Below, piece by piece: positions 11,436 to 22,183 of a stretch of DNA of 64,000 bases. The stretch is from Tupaia tana (taxonomy: Eukaryota; Chordata; Mammalia; Scandentia; Tupaiidae). The notes under the pieces were generated by a model. That model was not told the DNA's origin, searched no databases, and worked only from the letters and a program-made list of their open reading frames with translations. Numbering within the stretch: position 1 is the stretch's first letter; the number at the start of each line of letters is the position of its first letter. Where the stretch lies: the NCBI GenBank assembly GCA_026018925.1, contig JAKSZU010000009.1:69738949-69802948 (forward strand). Reading direction: 5' to 3'. Position numbers and translations under genes: made by a program.

Positions 11436-11720
11436 GTTTTTTTTGTTTTTGTTTTTGTTTTTTTGAGAAGTTTATAGCTATAGGGTGCATGCGCTCGCCA
11501 GAAAGACAGAGACAGGAAGACAGAAAGCGAGAAATCACCAACCCCTCCCCAGGGAGGACGGCCATGCTGCAATCTTTTCTCCTCCATTCTTCTCTCAGAA
11601 TCTAGGGCATGCATGCACACATGCCTAGCACGAGTTTTAAGCCCCTGGGTCTGGGACTTGAACAACTGTCAACTACATGGGAGTCCAGCAACATAACCAT
11701 TATGCCAACTGCTTGTCCCA
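11436..11720 (-). mobile_element. tRNA-derived SINE, minus strand
   Basis: Full length, with ATTATTCTTTAG at 11424-11435 and 11721-11732. The tail is a (GTTTTT)n-like run on the plus strand. Confidence 0.93.
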
Positions 11721-12055
11721 ATTATTCTTTAGTTTTAAGAGCTCTTTATTTTGAATAACAATCCTTTGTCAAATATGTTTTACAAACCTTTTACCCTGGT
11801 CATTGGTTTGTTTTGATTTTAAAGCTGAGGTGTGTACTGGCGCGTTCAGGAAAGCTATGCTCTAGGTTCCATCTTCTAGACTCCCAAAATATTCAGACAA
11901 GGTAGGGTGACCTCCATCTTTTCTCTGTCTCTGGCTGTCTATCTCTCTATCTGTTTTTCAATGTCTCCCATTACATTTTAATTTCTTTAAAAAATTTTTC
12001 AACCACTTCTCACCATGGGCCTTTTCTTTCATTTGCTAATTCCAGAAGCCATTTT

Positions 12056-13507
12056 TTAAATTTATTTTTTTACATTAATTCACTATCATTGCAGCATACA
12101 AAATAAGTTTTCCCATCCAGAATAGACAGCAAATTGACTCAATCAAAGATATTACCATACATGTTATCTTCAACAAATAATTTTTTATTTCTCGTTTCTT
12201 ACGTATTTTACTTCTTTCCCCCCCCCCCTTGATTCCCTACTTCTCACCCTCTGCCATTTCTTTTTTTTTTTATTTACATTTAATCATTGCACCTCTTTAC
12301 CATGTACTACATGGTTTTTCCCAGCATGAATACAGTGCACATTAGTCAAAACAATGATATTACCATATACATTATCATCAACAGACAACTTTTCATTTTT
12401 GTGTCTATTAAGTGTGTTGTTTGTTCCCTGAATTCCTCCCTTCCGTCCTCAATTACTCATTCCCATTACCTCTCCTATACTGTCTCTAGTATCTGCAGTT
12501 GCCTTCCCTGCTTTATACCTTCCAGTTCTTTCAATTTTCTTTTTTTTTCAATTATCAGCTCATAAAGTTTTTAACAATAGGGAGCATAGATTCTATTCAG
12601 GGTTGGATTAAGGGTGGGTCTCGTGCAGTTCCGCAATTGTAGGTGAATCTCCATGGAATACAGTTTCAGGAAAGCGGTTCTGGAAAGCAGAGATGATTAT
12701 CAGTTGATGTGGCACAGTATCCATCTTGTGATTACCAGGAATGGTGTTGTGGGAATCTGCAGCGTGAGTCATCCTCGGGTATCTGGCTTCCTTAAGAAAG
12801 GTAGAGTAGTTCTTGTTTTTCCCTGAGGTAATGCAGGGCTGGTAACCATCATCTTCTCACTGTCCATAGGCAGAGAGAATCCTCCCATACGATATATTTT
12901 TCAATTGGTTTAAGACAGCTAAAGTTTCTTTCTGTTGCTTGTAGCTGCAAGTTCTCAGTCTAGTTTTTGGCTTCAGTTTGCTGCCTGCGGCCGGTGGCCA
13001 CGCACAGGCACAGGCCCGGCGGCCATGCACAGGTGCAGGCCCAGTGGCCACGCGCGGGCCTGGGGGCCATGCGCAGGCCCAGCGGCCACACTCGGGCCCG
13101 GCGGCCACACATGGGCCCAGCGGCCACGCACAGGCCCGGCGGCCACACTCAGGTGCAGGCCCGGTGGCCTGGCACAGGCCCGGGGGCCACGCACAGGCCC
13201 GGCAGCCACACGCCAGCCCCGAGCGCGCCAATATGCGCGGGATCCAGCGCCACCTCCCGCTCACCCGCCCGGCCTGAGAAAGGAAGGACGGCGAGCTTGG
13301 CCGATTCGCGCTGCCGGCCCGCATTGGCGCAGAGCGCGGGACACACCCAGCACCAAAGAGGCAGCGGGGTCCGGGCGGTCTGGGCCGTGGCATGCCAGGC
13401 AGAGCCCTGGCCGCAGCACACAAGGCAGAGCCCCGGCCATGCGGACCCGGCCACGCAGGCCGGGCCGCGAGGCGGAGCCACAGGCGCGCAGGCCTGGGTG
13501 CGCAGGC
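12056..13507 (-). mobile_element. SVA-like composite retrotransposon, copy 1
   Basis: On the minus strand, 5' to 3': GC-rich CpG domain (13507-13217), 19-bp VNTR (13216-12989), single-copy part (12988-12541), L1 3'UTR-like segment A ending in its own A-rich tail (12540-12261), second L1 3'UTR-like segment B (12260-12072) and a terminal A-rich tail. The whole is flanked by the 14-bp duplication CCAGAAGCCATTTT at 12042-12055 and 13508-13521, so it landed as one unit. It has no coding capacity and presumably depends on L1 machinery. The layout parallels hominoid SVA/LAVA elements (GC part, VNTR, unique part, poly(A)), but the sequence is unrelated as far as I can see. Copy 2 is at 28297-29817. 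Confidence 0.85.
12989..13216 (-). repeat. VNTR of copy 1: about eleven units of 19 bp
   Basis: Plus-strand unit of the type GGCCCGGCGGCCACGCACA. Units are 19 bp or 25 bp, the longer ones with an added hexamer such as GGTGCA. Units differ by one to four bases. It is very GC-rich and opens spurious ORFs in all frames. Confidence 0.9.
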
Positions 13508-13610
13508 CCAGAAGCCATTTTAAAGCTGAGTTGCATCTTGGCATGTTTGCATCGTGCACTAACGTGCTGCATGGTTTTCATTTTTTACATGTAAAAAAAT
13601 TACTTTTTCA

Positions 13611-13911
13611 GGACCAGCAGTTAGCATAATGGCTATGTCGCTGAACTCCCATGTAGTCGACCACAGTTCAAGCGCCGGTCCCAGTGGCTAAAATTCACAC
13701 TGGGCACATGTGCATGAGTGTCCAAGATCCTGAGAGAAGAATGGAGGAGCAGGGATTGCGACATGGACATCCCCCCTGGGGGGTGATTTCTTGTTTTCTG
13801 TCTCTCTGTCTTTCTCTGTCTTTTTGGCGAGCGCACATGCCTTATGGCAAAAACCTCTACAAAAATAAATAAATAAATAAATAAAATTTAAAAATTAAAA
13901 ATAAAAAAAAG
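13611..13911 (+). mobile_element. tRNA-derived SINE
   Basis: Full-length copy with a long (AAAT)n-like tail. The flanks AAAAAAATTACTTTTTC (13593-13609) and a similar A/T block at 13911-13929 may be a diverged target duplication. Confidence 0.88.
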
Positions 13912-13929
13912 AAAAAAATATTTTTTCTC

Positions 13930-14398
13930 TTTTTTGGTAGTATTTTTTTCCTTTTTGCTTTTCTTTTTTTAATTTTATTTAAATTCATTTGTTTACGTTC
14001 ATTCACTGTACATCATTACAGCATACAAAATGAGATTTTCCATCCAGAGTACACTGTATATTGTCTCAATCAAGCACATCAACATACATGTTATTGTCAA
14101 AAAATAATTTTCCATTTCTTGTTTCCTGTATGTTTTGTTTCCCACCCCCATCCTTGATGCCCTCTTACCCTCAGCCATCTCCCACTCTCTTCCCACACTG
14201 TCTCTGGTATTTATGTTTACTTTCTACACTGTTTTCCCCCAGTTTTATTGAATTACTAAAGATCTTAATTAATCTAAATATTTTCATAGCAAACACAGGT
14301 GATATATACATTTCCATGAACACAAATCTAACTTTAGGCATCCTCTAAAGTAGCACCTAGCTGGGGCTATATATCTTAACTGCGGTCATTAAATGGAT
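13930..14398 (-). mobile_element. L1-related 3' end without ORF2
   Basis: Antisense L1 3'UTR (CATTACAGCATACAAAATGAG, CCATCCAGAGTACACTGTA) continuing to about 14220. It then runs into about 170 bp resembling the spacer of the ORF1-only element next to it (TTATTGAATTACTAAAG against TATTGATCACACAATTTC), not into ORF2. The next element's T-run begins at 14399. Confidence 0.6.
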
Positions 14399-16600
14399 TT
14401 TTTTTTTTTCTGAAAGTTTTCTCTTTTTTGTAACTTAATTTACATTCTTTCCCTAAGCATCATCACAGCATACAAAATGTGATGTCCCATCCAGAATATA
14501 CTGCGTAGTGACTTAATCATGCATATTATTATCCAAATTTTTCCATTTATACGTCCTAGAATTTTTTACCCCTCTTTCTGACCCTCTGTCCTTTCTCACC
14601 CTCTTCTCTCACTGTCTCTGGTGTCTACAATTGTCTTCTATTCCTTTTCCACCCACATTGTATTGATCACACAATTTCTTAAATAATCTAACTACTTTCA
14701 GTGGTAAGTTCATATGGTACTATTAAGAAAACTAGTTTTAACTTAAATTATAGAAATGCTAAGGAACTTTTCTTAAAGCCAGGAAACAGGTTAGGATTCT
14801 GTTCAAATGGTAGGTGCATGAACCTATCAGTCTCATGTACTTTATCTTCTGTTCTGGTTCCATTTTTCCTATTAAATTCTGGGATATAATATTCAACTCC
14901 AGACTTGTCCCTATGATTAAGCTGGCCACTTTCTTAGTTTTTGAACTCTTCTTTCCGTGTGTCTGTATTTAATTTTCCTGATATAGCACACCCTTGAGAA
15001 CTTCTTGGAGATCTGGTCTGGTGCTGGTAAATTCTTTCAAGTTTTGTTTATCTGAGAATGTTCTTGTCTTTTCTTCCCACATGAAAGATAATCTTGCCGG
15101 GTACAGTATTCTCGGCTGAAATTGCTTTTCTCTTAACGCTTTGAATATATTTTCCCATTCTTTCCTCGCCCACATTGTTTCCAATGAGAGATCTGCTGTT
15201 AGCCTGATGGGATGTCCTTTGTAGGTAACTTGATGTTTTTCTCTTGCCGATCTTAGTATCTTGTCTTTGTCTGTGGTTTTGGTCAACCTGGCTATAATGT
15301 GTCTTGGAGAAGATATTTTTGGGTTGATTCTATTTGGGGTCCTTTGTATTTCTTGGGACTGGATCTTCGAATGCCTCTCTAGGTTTGGAAAGTTTTCTTG
15401 TAGGATTTCATGGAATAGATTATCAATGCCCTTATGGGTCTCTTCACCTTCTGGAATGCCAATTATCTGGATGTTTGGACGTTTGATGGTATCTAGTACT
15501 TCTCTTATATTATTCTCAAATTTTTATGCCCTTTTCTCAGTCTTCATGGTGGATTTTTCTAGGCCAGCCATTTTCTCTTCTACGTCTGAGATTCTATTTT
15601 CTGAATGATCTAGTCTGCTTTTAATACTTTCAAGGGAGATTTTGACGTCCTGTATTATAAACTTTATTTCTAACAGTTCCGTTTGACTCTTTTGTAAAGC
15701 GTTTAATTCCTCTTTTAAATCTTGCAAGAATTTCCTCACCTCCTGGAACTCGTCAACTTCTTTCTCCTTTCTCTTTAGCAGCTCATTGTCTCTCTTCTCT
15801 TCCATCTCTGTTAGCTTCATCATTATGAATGTTCTAAATTCTTTATCAGACATTTCCATGATTTCCATTGAACTGCTTGTGGATGAAGAGGAGTTATTCT
15901 TTTCCCTTGGAGGAGAGGTATTTTCTTGTTTTCCCATATTTCTTGTGGTCCTGCAGTGATTTCTTGTCATCTGATGGATGGTGTGTTTCTTTTGAAGTTC
16001 AATCTGAGTGTTCAGGAGCAAGCAGAAAGAGGTGATCTGGAATCTCTTTGTCATTCTATTTTGATCGCTAGTGCAGCAGATTCAGTAGATATTGAGGAAT
16101 ATGTTAACCCTAATAGTATTTCGATGTTTAGCTACAGTACCCTTAGATCCATCTAGAAACACATTGAAGGGATATTGAAGAGTGGAGAGACAAGAAAAAA
16201 GAAAATGAAAGAGAGAGAAACAATGTCAAAGAAAGAGAAAACAGACAAAAACAAACAAAATTGTAATTATTGTTTTTATTAAAAAAAAAAACACAACAAA
16301 AAAATTTAAAAAAAAATAGAAAACCACGCAGCGCACTAGCGCCACGTGAAAGGACTAGTTTGCAGGAGCCATGTGGAATCCTCTTCTGAAGGAAGACCTC
16401 AACTCTCCTGCCTGGGCGGAAGGACCAGAGGGAATTATTAACAAAACAAAAGGTGGAGATGAGAGCAAGAGTTAAACTTTACCTTTAAAAAAATCATAAA
16501 AAGGAAAAATTACAAAAAAATGAGAGGACAGAAATAGAGAGAGACAAAGACAGAGACACAGAGACAGATAGAAGGCTAGAGGGGCTCCCTACCATGCTAG
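14399..16600 (-). mobile_element. ORF1-only L1 (half-L1-like), minus strand
   Basis: Reading 5' to 3': 5'UTR (16600-15971), ORF1 (15970-14969), the ORF1-ORF2 spacer and about 25 bases of ORF2 start near 14890, then about 260 bp of unrecognised sequence, the L1 3'UTR (about 14680-14420) and an A-run at 14410-14399. The entire ORF2 is missing. HAL1 elements of mammals have this plan; a private deletion in one L1 copy would look the same. The neighbouring 3' end at 13930-14398 shares the spacer, which favours a family. Confidence 0.65.
14969..15970 (-). pseudogene. L1 ORF1, about 333 codons, one frame break
   Basis: Start MTRNHCRTTRNMGK matches the start of the ORF1 in the full-length L1 at 57702. 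The coiled coil (about residues 45-150) is followed by the RNA-binding domain and a C-terminal domain ending in LKGVLYQEN. The frame breaks near 15525, just after the coiled coil. The downstream part is open to the stop at 14969. Confidence 0.85.
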
Positions 16601-16897
16601 CTTTGTTTGCTGGAGGCTGAATTATCAGTAGAAAATCTTCATTTTTCCTGTCCCCTGAAATGACTTTTAATCCTTACTTTCTCACTCTAAGCTTCACTCT
16701 CCACACATTGAATGTCTAGATTGGCCTAGGTGCATAGTAGTCAAGCGTCTGAATACTTTTAGAATCATTGAAATCCTCACCTTTTATTGAACCTGCTGCT
16801 TTAATGAAGAAATTTATTTTTATAAATCTCAACTCCTAATCTTTCTGTGAATACCACATTCTGAAGCTTAGTGAAGGATAGATTTTGCCACAGAATG
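15971..16897. promoter_or_regulatory. Shared 5' region between two divergent ORF1 copies
   Basis: The two L1 5' ends face each other here. Features are an A-rich tract (16190-16330), GCAGCGCACTAGCGCC near 16328, and a purine-rich (GACAGA)n-like block (16520-16575). Promoter activity is inferred only from L1 biology. Confidence 0.4.
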
Positions 16898-17973
16898 ATG
16901 AGAAACAACAGCAGAGGAACAAAAAAAACATGAGAAATCAAGAAAATATCTCTCCCCTAAGGGAAAAGAACAATCTGTCATCATCCACAGACAGTACAGT
17001 AGATCTCATAGAAATGTCTGATAGATAATTCAAAATATTCATAGTGACAAAACTAAATGAGATACAAGAATTGAGAGAAAATGAATTCCAGAAGATGCCC
17101 GAGAAATGAGACAATGAGTTCCAGGAGGTGTTGAAGTTCTTACATGACCTGAAAGAAGAAATACACACCATAAAAAAGAATCAAATGGAGCTATTAGAGA
17201 TGAAGGCTGCTCGTCAAGAAATTAAAACCTCCCTAGAAAGTGTTAAAAGCAGATTAGTTCATGCAGATAATTGAATCTCGTTTGTTGAAGGCAAAACCTC
17301 TGATCTAGAAAAAATAAAATGAAAAAAAAACTGAGAAAATAACCCAAAAAGTGAGAATACTATATGAGAAATCCTAGACACCATCAAGTGCCCAAAATAT
17401 GGATAAATCGGTATCCCAGAAGGGGAAGAAACTAATATAGGCATTGATAATCTATTCCATGAAATCTTGGAAGAAAACTATCTAAATCTCGAGAGGCGTG
17501 CAAATATCCAGATACATGAGATACAAAGGACCCCTGATAGAATCAACTGAAGATGATCTTCCCCAAGGCACATCATAGCTAGACTGGCCAAATCTACAGA
17601 CAAAGACAAGATACTAAAATCGGCAAGAGAGAAACATCAGGTTACTTATAAAGGTTATCCGATCAGTCTAACCTCAGACCTCTCATCAGAAACAATTCAA
17701 GCAAGGAAAGAATGGGAAAATGGTTTCAACCAAGAATATTATACCTGGCAAGATTCTTTCATATGGAAAGAAAGGATAAAAAACAACATTCTCAAATAAA
17801 CAAGAAAGAATTTGCCAATAGCAGACCCCCTCTTCAAGAAGTTCTGAAAGGAGTGCTCTACCAGAAATACTAAAGACACATACAGAAATAAGAGAACAAA
17901 AGGCAAGCAAGAAAATGACCAAATTAATGCTAGGGAAAAGAAATATCAAAAATAACGTTGAATGTTAACTTAC
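16600..17973 (+). mobile_element. Second ORF1-bearing L1 fragment, plus strand
   Basis: Head-to-head with the previous element. It contains a decayed ORF1 (16898-17873) and the ORF1-ORF2 spacer up to a remnant of the ORF2 start (ACGTTGAATGTTAAC near 17955), after which similarity to L1 stops. Either ORF2 was lost or the copy was cut at its 3' side. Confidence 0.65.
16898..17873 (+). pseudogene. L1 ORF1, decayed
   Basis: Same family as the other ORF1s here: a start equivalent to MRNNSRGT, a coiled coil around 17040-17330, an RNA-binding block around 17390-17440 and an end LKGVLYQKY. Several stops (for example near 17025, 17108 and 17272) and frameshifts make it non-coding. It is older than the ORF1s at 2825 and 57702. 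Confidence 0.85.
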
Positions 17974-19117
17974 AAGATTTAAACAAAAAGATTGGACCAC
18001 AGTAACAGTGCATATTCAACATAAGACTGAAATTACAAAATAGAATTTTATGACTTTTGAGTAAAACATTACTGATGTTTTTAACTATGCTTTGTTTTCC
18101 CAATTTAAACATTTTACTTTCTTTTGAGTTGTTGATAGGTTCAACAATTTCTTAAAATATTGTTCTTGTTTGTTTCTTTAAATGGAAATATAAACTTTTC
18201 TTCCTTTCTGACCCCTCTTGAATTGGAAATATTTTGGAGTATTCTTATTTTGTGGCAGAAGGGTTATTTGCAAAAGTTCAATAATGCTTGTTGCATTAAT
18301 CAGAAATTGGAAATAGTCATTGTACAAGGTTTTTTTTTTTTTTTGGAATGTCATACCTGAAGATTAACTGGTGTGCTGGGCCTTTGCTTGTCAATAATTT
18401 GAGTAGTTGACATGTAAATAATTTCCCCAAAATATTTAAAACCATATTGTCTCCATTATTATGGAGTCACAAACAAAATTATAAGAAATATTTTGAACAT
18501 TATCTTTAAAATTCAGTAGTTTGAAATTTTGAAAGTTGTTTATTAAATGTCAAGAATTATAGAGTATGAGCAAACAATTTTTGATATGTAAAGTAAATGT
18601 TAGTGGAAAAATGTAAAAATAAATAAATAAATGGAAAAAAAATATTTAATAAAATAATGACCAAAAACAAAGAAAAAAATAACTTCCAATAGACTTCTAT
18701 TACCCAATGCAGATCCTTTTCCTATAGTGTTTTGCACCATAGCTTTCCGCCACTTTAGTGACCCAGATCTCTGACCTTTTGTCTTTGGTCTATGATCTCA
18801 GTAGAACCATTGTATTCTGCTTGGGTTCCTGAGGCATGTATTGTGTTCTGAAAATTGCCCCGAGTCAGAGAGCTGTTGCCAATATAAGACTCACAACTTC
18901 AGTTCTCTTAGAGGATTAAAATTTTATGCTACCTCTGGCTTAGTGCCTTAGAAGAAATATCTCACGATTTTTTTGTCCAATTTTATGAATATTTTAACTA
19001 ATATGGCAAGTCTGGTATCTGCTTCTGTGCCATGACCAGAAGTGGAAGTCTCTTTAAGTTCAGATTTATTTTTAAACCCAAATTATAGTATTTTCTTTTC
19101 TATAATATGTGGCCAAG
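17974..19117. other. Unassigned AT-rich sequence
   Basis: No ORF or repeat recognised. A T-run near 18330, (AAAT)n near 18620 and a GC-moderate block at 18690-18900 stand out only in composition. Confidence 0.45.
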
Positions 19118-19320
19118 GGACCAGCAGATGACATAATGGTTATGTTGCTGGAGTCCCACATAGTAGACTGTGGTTCAAATCCTGGGCCTGGCAGTTTAAA
19201 ACTTACACTGAGCATGTGTGCATGCATGTCCAAGATCCCAAGAGGAGAAGGGAGGAGAAGGGATTGTGACATGGCCATACCCCTGGGGGTTGATTTCTCA
19301 CTTTCTGTCTCTCTGTATAT
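19118..19320 (+). mobile_element. tRNA-derived SINE, 3'-truncated
   Basis: Head and most of the body are present, but the sequence leaves the SINE at TCTCTCTGTATATAGCC without the usual closing arm or A tail. Confidence 0.85.
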
Positions 19321-20727
19321 AGCCAAAATTGATCCCATTCCATTAATACTGAAATCTCAAACATATATTAATAAATACCATATTTTCCCACATATTTCTA
19401 TTTAAAAGTGCATATTTATCTATAACAAGTCTAGCTCTTCCAGGATTTTTAAGATCTGTTATTTGACTCTATCCACCTAGACATCAGATTCCTCAATACT
19501 TTTAGTTAATGTCCTACAAAGATAGATTTATTATTGCTGAAAATTTTTCCTTAGTTGTAATTTCTCTCTGCCAAAAATATACTTTTTTCCCTATTAAAAG
19601 TCTGTATTTGTTCTATTTCCATTTAGTTACTTCCTTTTCCCTTAAACATTGGTAATATTTGAGTTTCATGCCATATGTTGTGATAATTTAAATATCATTC
19701 TCTATTATTTTCTGTTGATTAATTTGTTAGTCTTGCCTTTTCTACTACATTTTAATTTCTCTCAGAAAAGAGGTTTCAACTTAGGACAGTTCTGAACACT
19801 ATTACGGTTGAAGGATAAATGGACCACTCTGGAAGAAATATTAAATATAATTTTATTCTCTTATAACAAAATATTAGAAACTATGGGTATATAGAAAAAG
19901 CCATACAGACAGAAATAGACAACTTAGTTTTGTTTGTCTCCAGAGTCCCAAGTATCAAATACTGCTCTACTGGCTCTCAATTTTTACTGTATATTAGATT
20001 TAGCCAGGAAGCTTGTTAAAAGTACAGATTTCTGAAATGAAACATTCATTCAGCTGGCTCTGAGGTGCCAGAGATATAATTATTTCATGTTTTTAAAAAA
20101 CTTAATTAGGTATCTCTAGGTAAGTCCCATGCAAGTATTATACAAATTAGGAAACGAAGTACACTAAGTTATAGCATTGATGATTATGTTGAAAAACAAA
20201 CACAACAATTATAGACAGCGTTCTAAGCTGTGCAAGTCCAAATAGAATAGCAACTGCTAACATGATTTCTAGTTCTGAGAAAATATTTTTCTATTTTTGT
20301 AAAAACTTAGAAATTCATTGTGGTAGGCAGGTTCTTAAGGATATGTTGCCATCATAAATCTTTAAGAAAGAGACTAGAAAATGGGTTACCAAGATAAAAG
20401 AAGGAAAATGAAAAAAAAAAAAAAAAAAAACTTCAAACAAAAATGAATTACTTTCTCACAGGAATCCTAGTAATTCAAGCACTTTTCAAATTCTAACTTA
20501 TTTTTTCCTTCTTAATTTATTGCATGGGAAATTGTTATCTTTAAAAATATAGTCCAAAATAAATGAAAATCAGTATATAAAGTAAATTTGTCACTGTAAA
20601 GAATTAAAAATGCTTTTGAAATATCCCAGAATTTATGCTACCCACAATATTTTTGATGGTATAGAAACAAAATAGAATTCTGGTGCGCTGAGGACTCACT
20701 TGGTCTGGTCCCCCACTTCCCACAGAA
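19321..20727. other. Unassigned sequence upstream of TRIM59-like pseudogene
   Basis: No recognisable feature besides a 20-base A run near 20410. The last 40 bases before 20728 may be 5'UTR or intron end of the TRIM59 source (pyrimidine-rich CCCCCACTTCCCACAG). Confidence 0.4.
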
Positions 20728-22183
20728 ATGCACAATTTTGAGGATGAGTTCCATTTGTTACAGTATTTTTGAAGATCCTTGTGTACTATCATATTCTCAC
20801 ACATTTTGTAGGAATTGCCTGGAAAATTTTTATATATGGAGACTTTTAAGAACTCCATTTAAGTGCCCCAACTGCAGAAGTATTATTGAGACTGAAAGAT
20901 TGGAGGATATAAAAGTGTCGAAAATTGTTACAGACACTAGAGACAAAGTGGAAGAAGTGCTGTGGGAGGGGAAGAACGTAGGAAAGGAAATTTGGGGGGA
21001 AAATAGAGAGGTAAGATATTTGTAGCACACAGTGTAGTATTCTCAACTGGGCTGGACTGAGGTGTATTTCATGCTGATTAAGTCTCTTTATAATATAAAT
21101 GATGTTTAGTGATTGATGTTTAAATAATTATAACAATAAATAAATGAACAAAAAAAGGAAAAAAAATAAATTGCTCCAACTAGTATTGAGTCTTTACTTG
21201 TTAATTTTGCATTAAGGGCTATTATTGAAAATACCAACAAGAATATCACCCAGATATTGTCACCTGCCCTGAACATTACAGGCAACCTTTAAGTGTTTAT
21301 TGTGTATTAGATAAAAATTTGTTTGTAGTCATTGCCTTACCATAGGTCAACATCATGGTCATCCTATAGATGACTTTCAGAATGTCTAACTGAAAGAAAA
21401 GGACACACCACACAAACTGATTGAATAGTTAACTGATATACACTGGACAGATCTTACTCATCTTAGAGAAGAGCTGGAAGAACAAAAATATCATTCTGAG
21501 ATAATGATCCAGGATGATAAAGAAGTTGTTCTCTAGTATTTTAAAGAATTCAGCATTACCTTAGAACAGAAAAATATTTTTTTCTATCTACTCTCTGTAA
21601 TCTTGGCAAGCTCATTAATCAAAAATATACTCTTTACCAATAGAAAGAATGAAAGAAATAAGAGAGTAGCAGCTTGAATTAATGACACTGACACCATCTT
21701 TATAAGAAGAATCTCCACTTACATTTCTTAAAAAAGTTGATGATGTTCACCAACGTGTGCAGATCTTGAAATAAAGGCCACTTCCTGAGGTCCATTTGTT
21801 GAAATTTATTCTTGAGTAAGCAAAGTATTGAAAGAAGAATGGAACAGAACAGAAATTGGGCAAATTAAGAAGGTCCTTATTCCTGAAATGAAAATTTCTT
21901 CAAAAAAGATGCCATGTTTCTGGCCTGAAAAGGATGAGAAAGAGGCTGAATTTTTTTAAAATTTAAAAACTGTTATAATTACACTAATTTCAGTAATATT
22001 GATGGTGTTACTCTTTTTCAACCAACACATCATAACCTTTTTAAATGAAATCACTTTAATATATTTTTCTGAAGTCTCTCTGTTTACTAAAGTTTACCTA
22101 ACTATCTACATGATTTAAAAAATATAGTATGTCACACTTTATATTTGTTGAAGGAATTTATGTGGAACATAGTTTCTCATTGA
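20728..22183 (+). pseudogene. TRIM59: TRIM59-like pseudogene, interrupted by L1 3' end
   Basis: TRIM59 is an ER-membrane RING E3 ligase. Start MHNFEDE at 20728, then a frame break by small deletion, then RING remnants (CYSIFEDP, SHTFCRNCLENFYIW, FKCPNCRSI) to about 20895. After an inserted L1 fragment, coding similarity resumes at about 21172 with IAPTSIESL, VNFALRAIIEKYQQE and the B-box (HPDIVTCPEHYRQPL, GQHHGHPIDD), the coiled coil (LEEQKYHSE) and a C-terminal hydrophobic segment near 22000-22060, ending KEFMWNIVSH then stop at 22181. Many stops and frameshifts. TRIM59 coding sequence is normally in one exon, so absence of introns alone does not prove retroposition. Confidence 0.88.
20896..21171 (+). 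mobile_element. L1 3'UTR fragment inserted in TRIM59-like pseudogene
   Basis: Resembles the 3' end of the full-length L1 at 62620-62830 (TATTTCATGCTGATTAAGTC against TATTTCATGATGGGTAAAGTC, then ATAAATGATGTTTAGTGATT). It ends in an A-rich tail at about 21150-21170. TRIM59 similarity stops and restarts exactly at its edges. Part of it is open and fuses in frame to RING residues, which is fortuitous. Confidence 0.8.

Larger units (their letters stand above)
9465..11815 (-). mobile_element. Ancient L1M 3' region, split by five SINEs
   Basis: Collinear antisense L1M pieces at 9465-9719, 10001-10140, 10320-10701, 10967-11167 and 11721-11815. Landmarks are TTTCCCCTATTATTTACATC, TTTTGACAAATGCATAATA, ACTGTCTCCATAGCTTTGCC, AAACTGCCACACTGTCTTC, TTTGGTGTTGTTTGTGTTTG and AACAATCCTTTGTCAAAT. 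This old landing pad predates every SINE within it. Confidence 0.8.

Noticed and set aside
11816..12041. Possible further member of the second SINE family
   Set aside because: Contains a CT-rich block and a GCTGAGG phrase, but order and ends could not be matched.
12989..13216. CRISPR-like array
   Set aside because: Units are contiguous 19-25-bp tandem repeats without spacers, in a mammalian genome.
12857..13629. Overlapping open frames of 60-220 codons on both strands
   Set aside because: They fall in the GC-rich VNTR composite, are open in nearly all frames, consist of Ala/Gly/Pro/Arg repeats and have no domain.
20738..21025. 95-codon RING-like ORF as a small functional gene
   Set aside because: It starts inside a broken TRIM59-like copy and ends in an inserted L1 fragment; part of the RING is missing.
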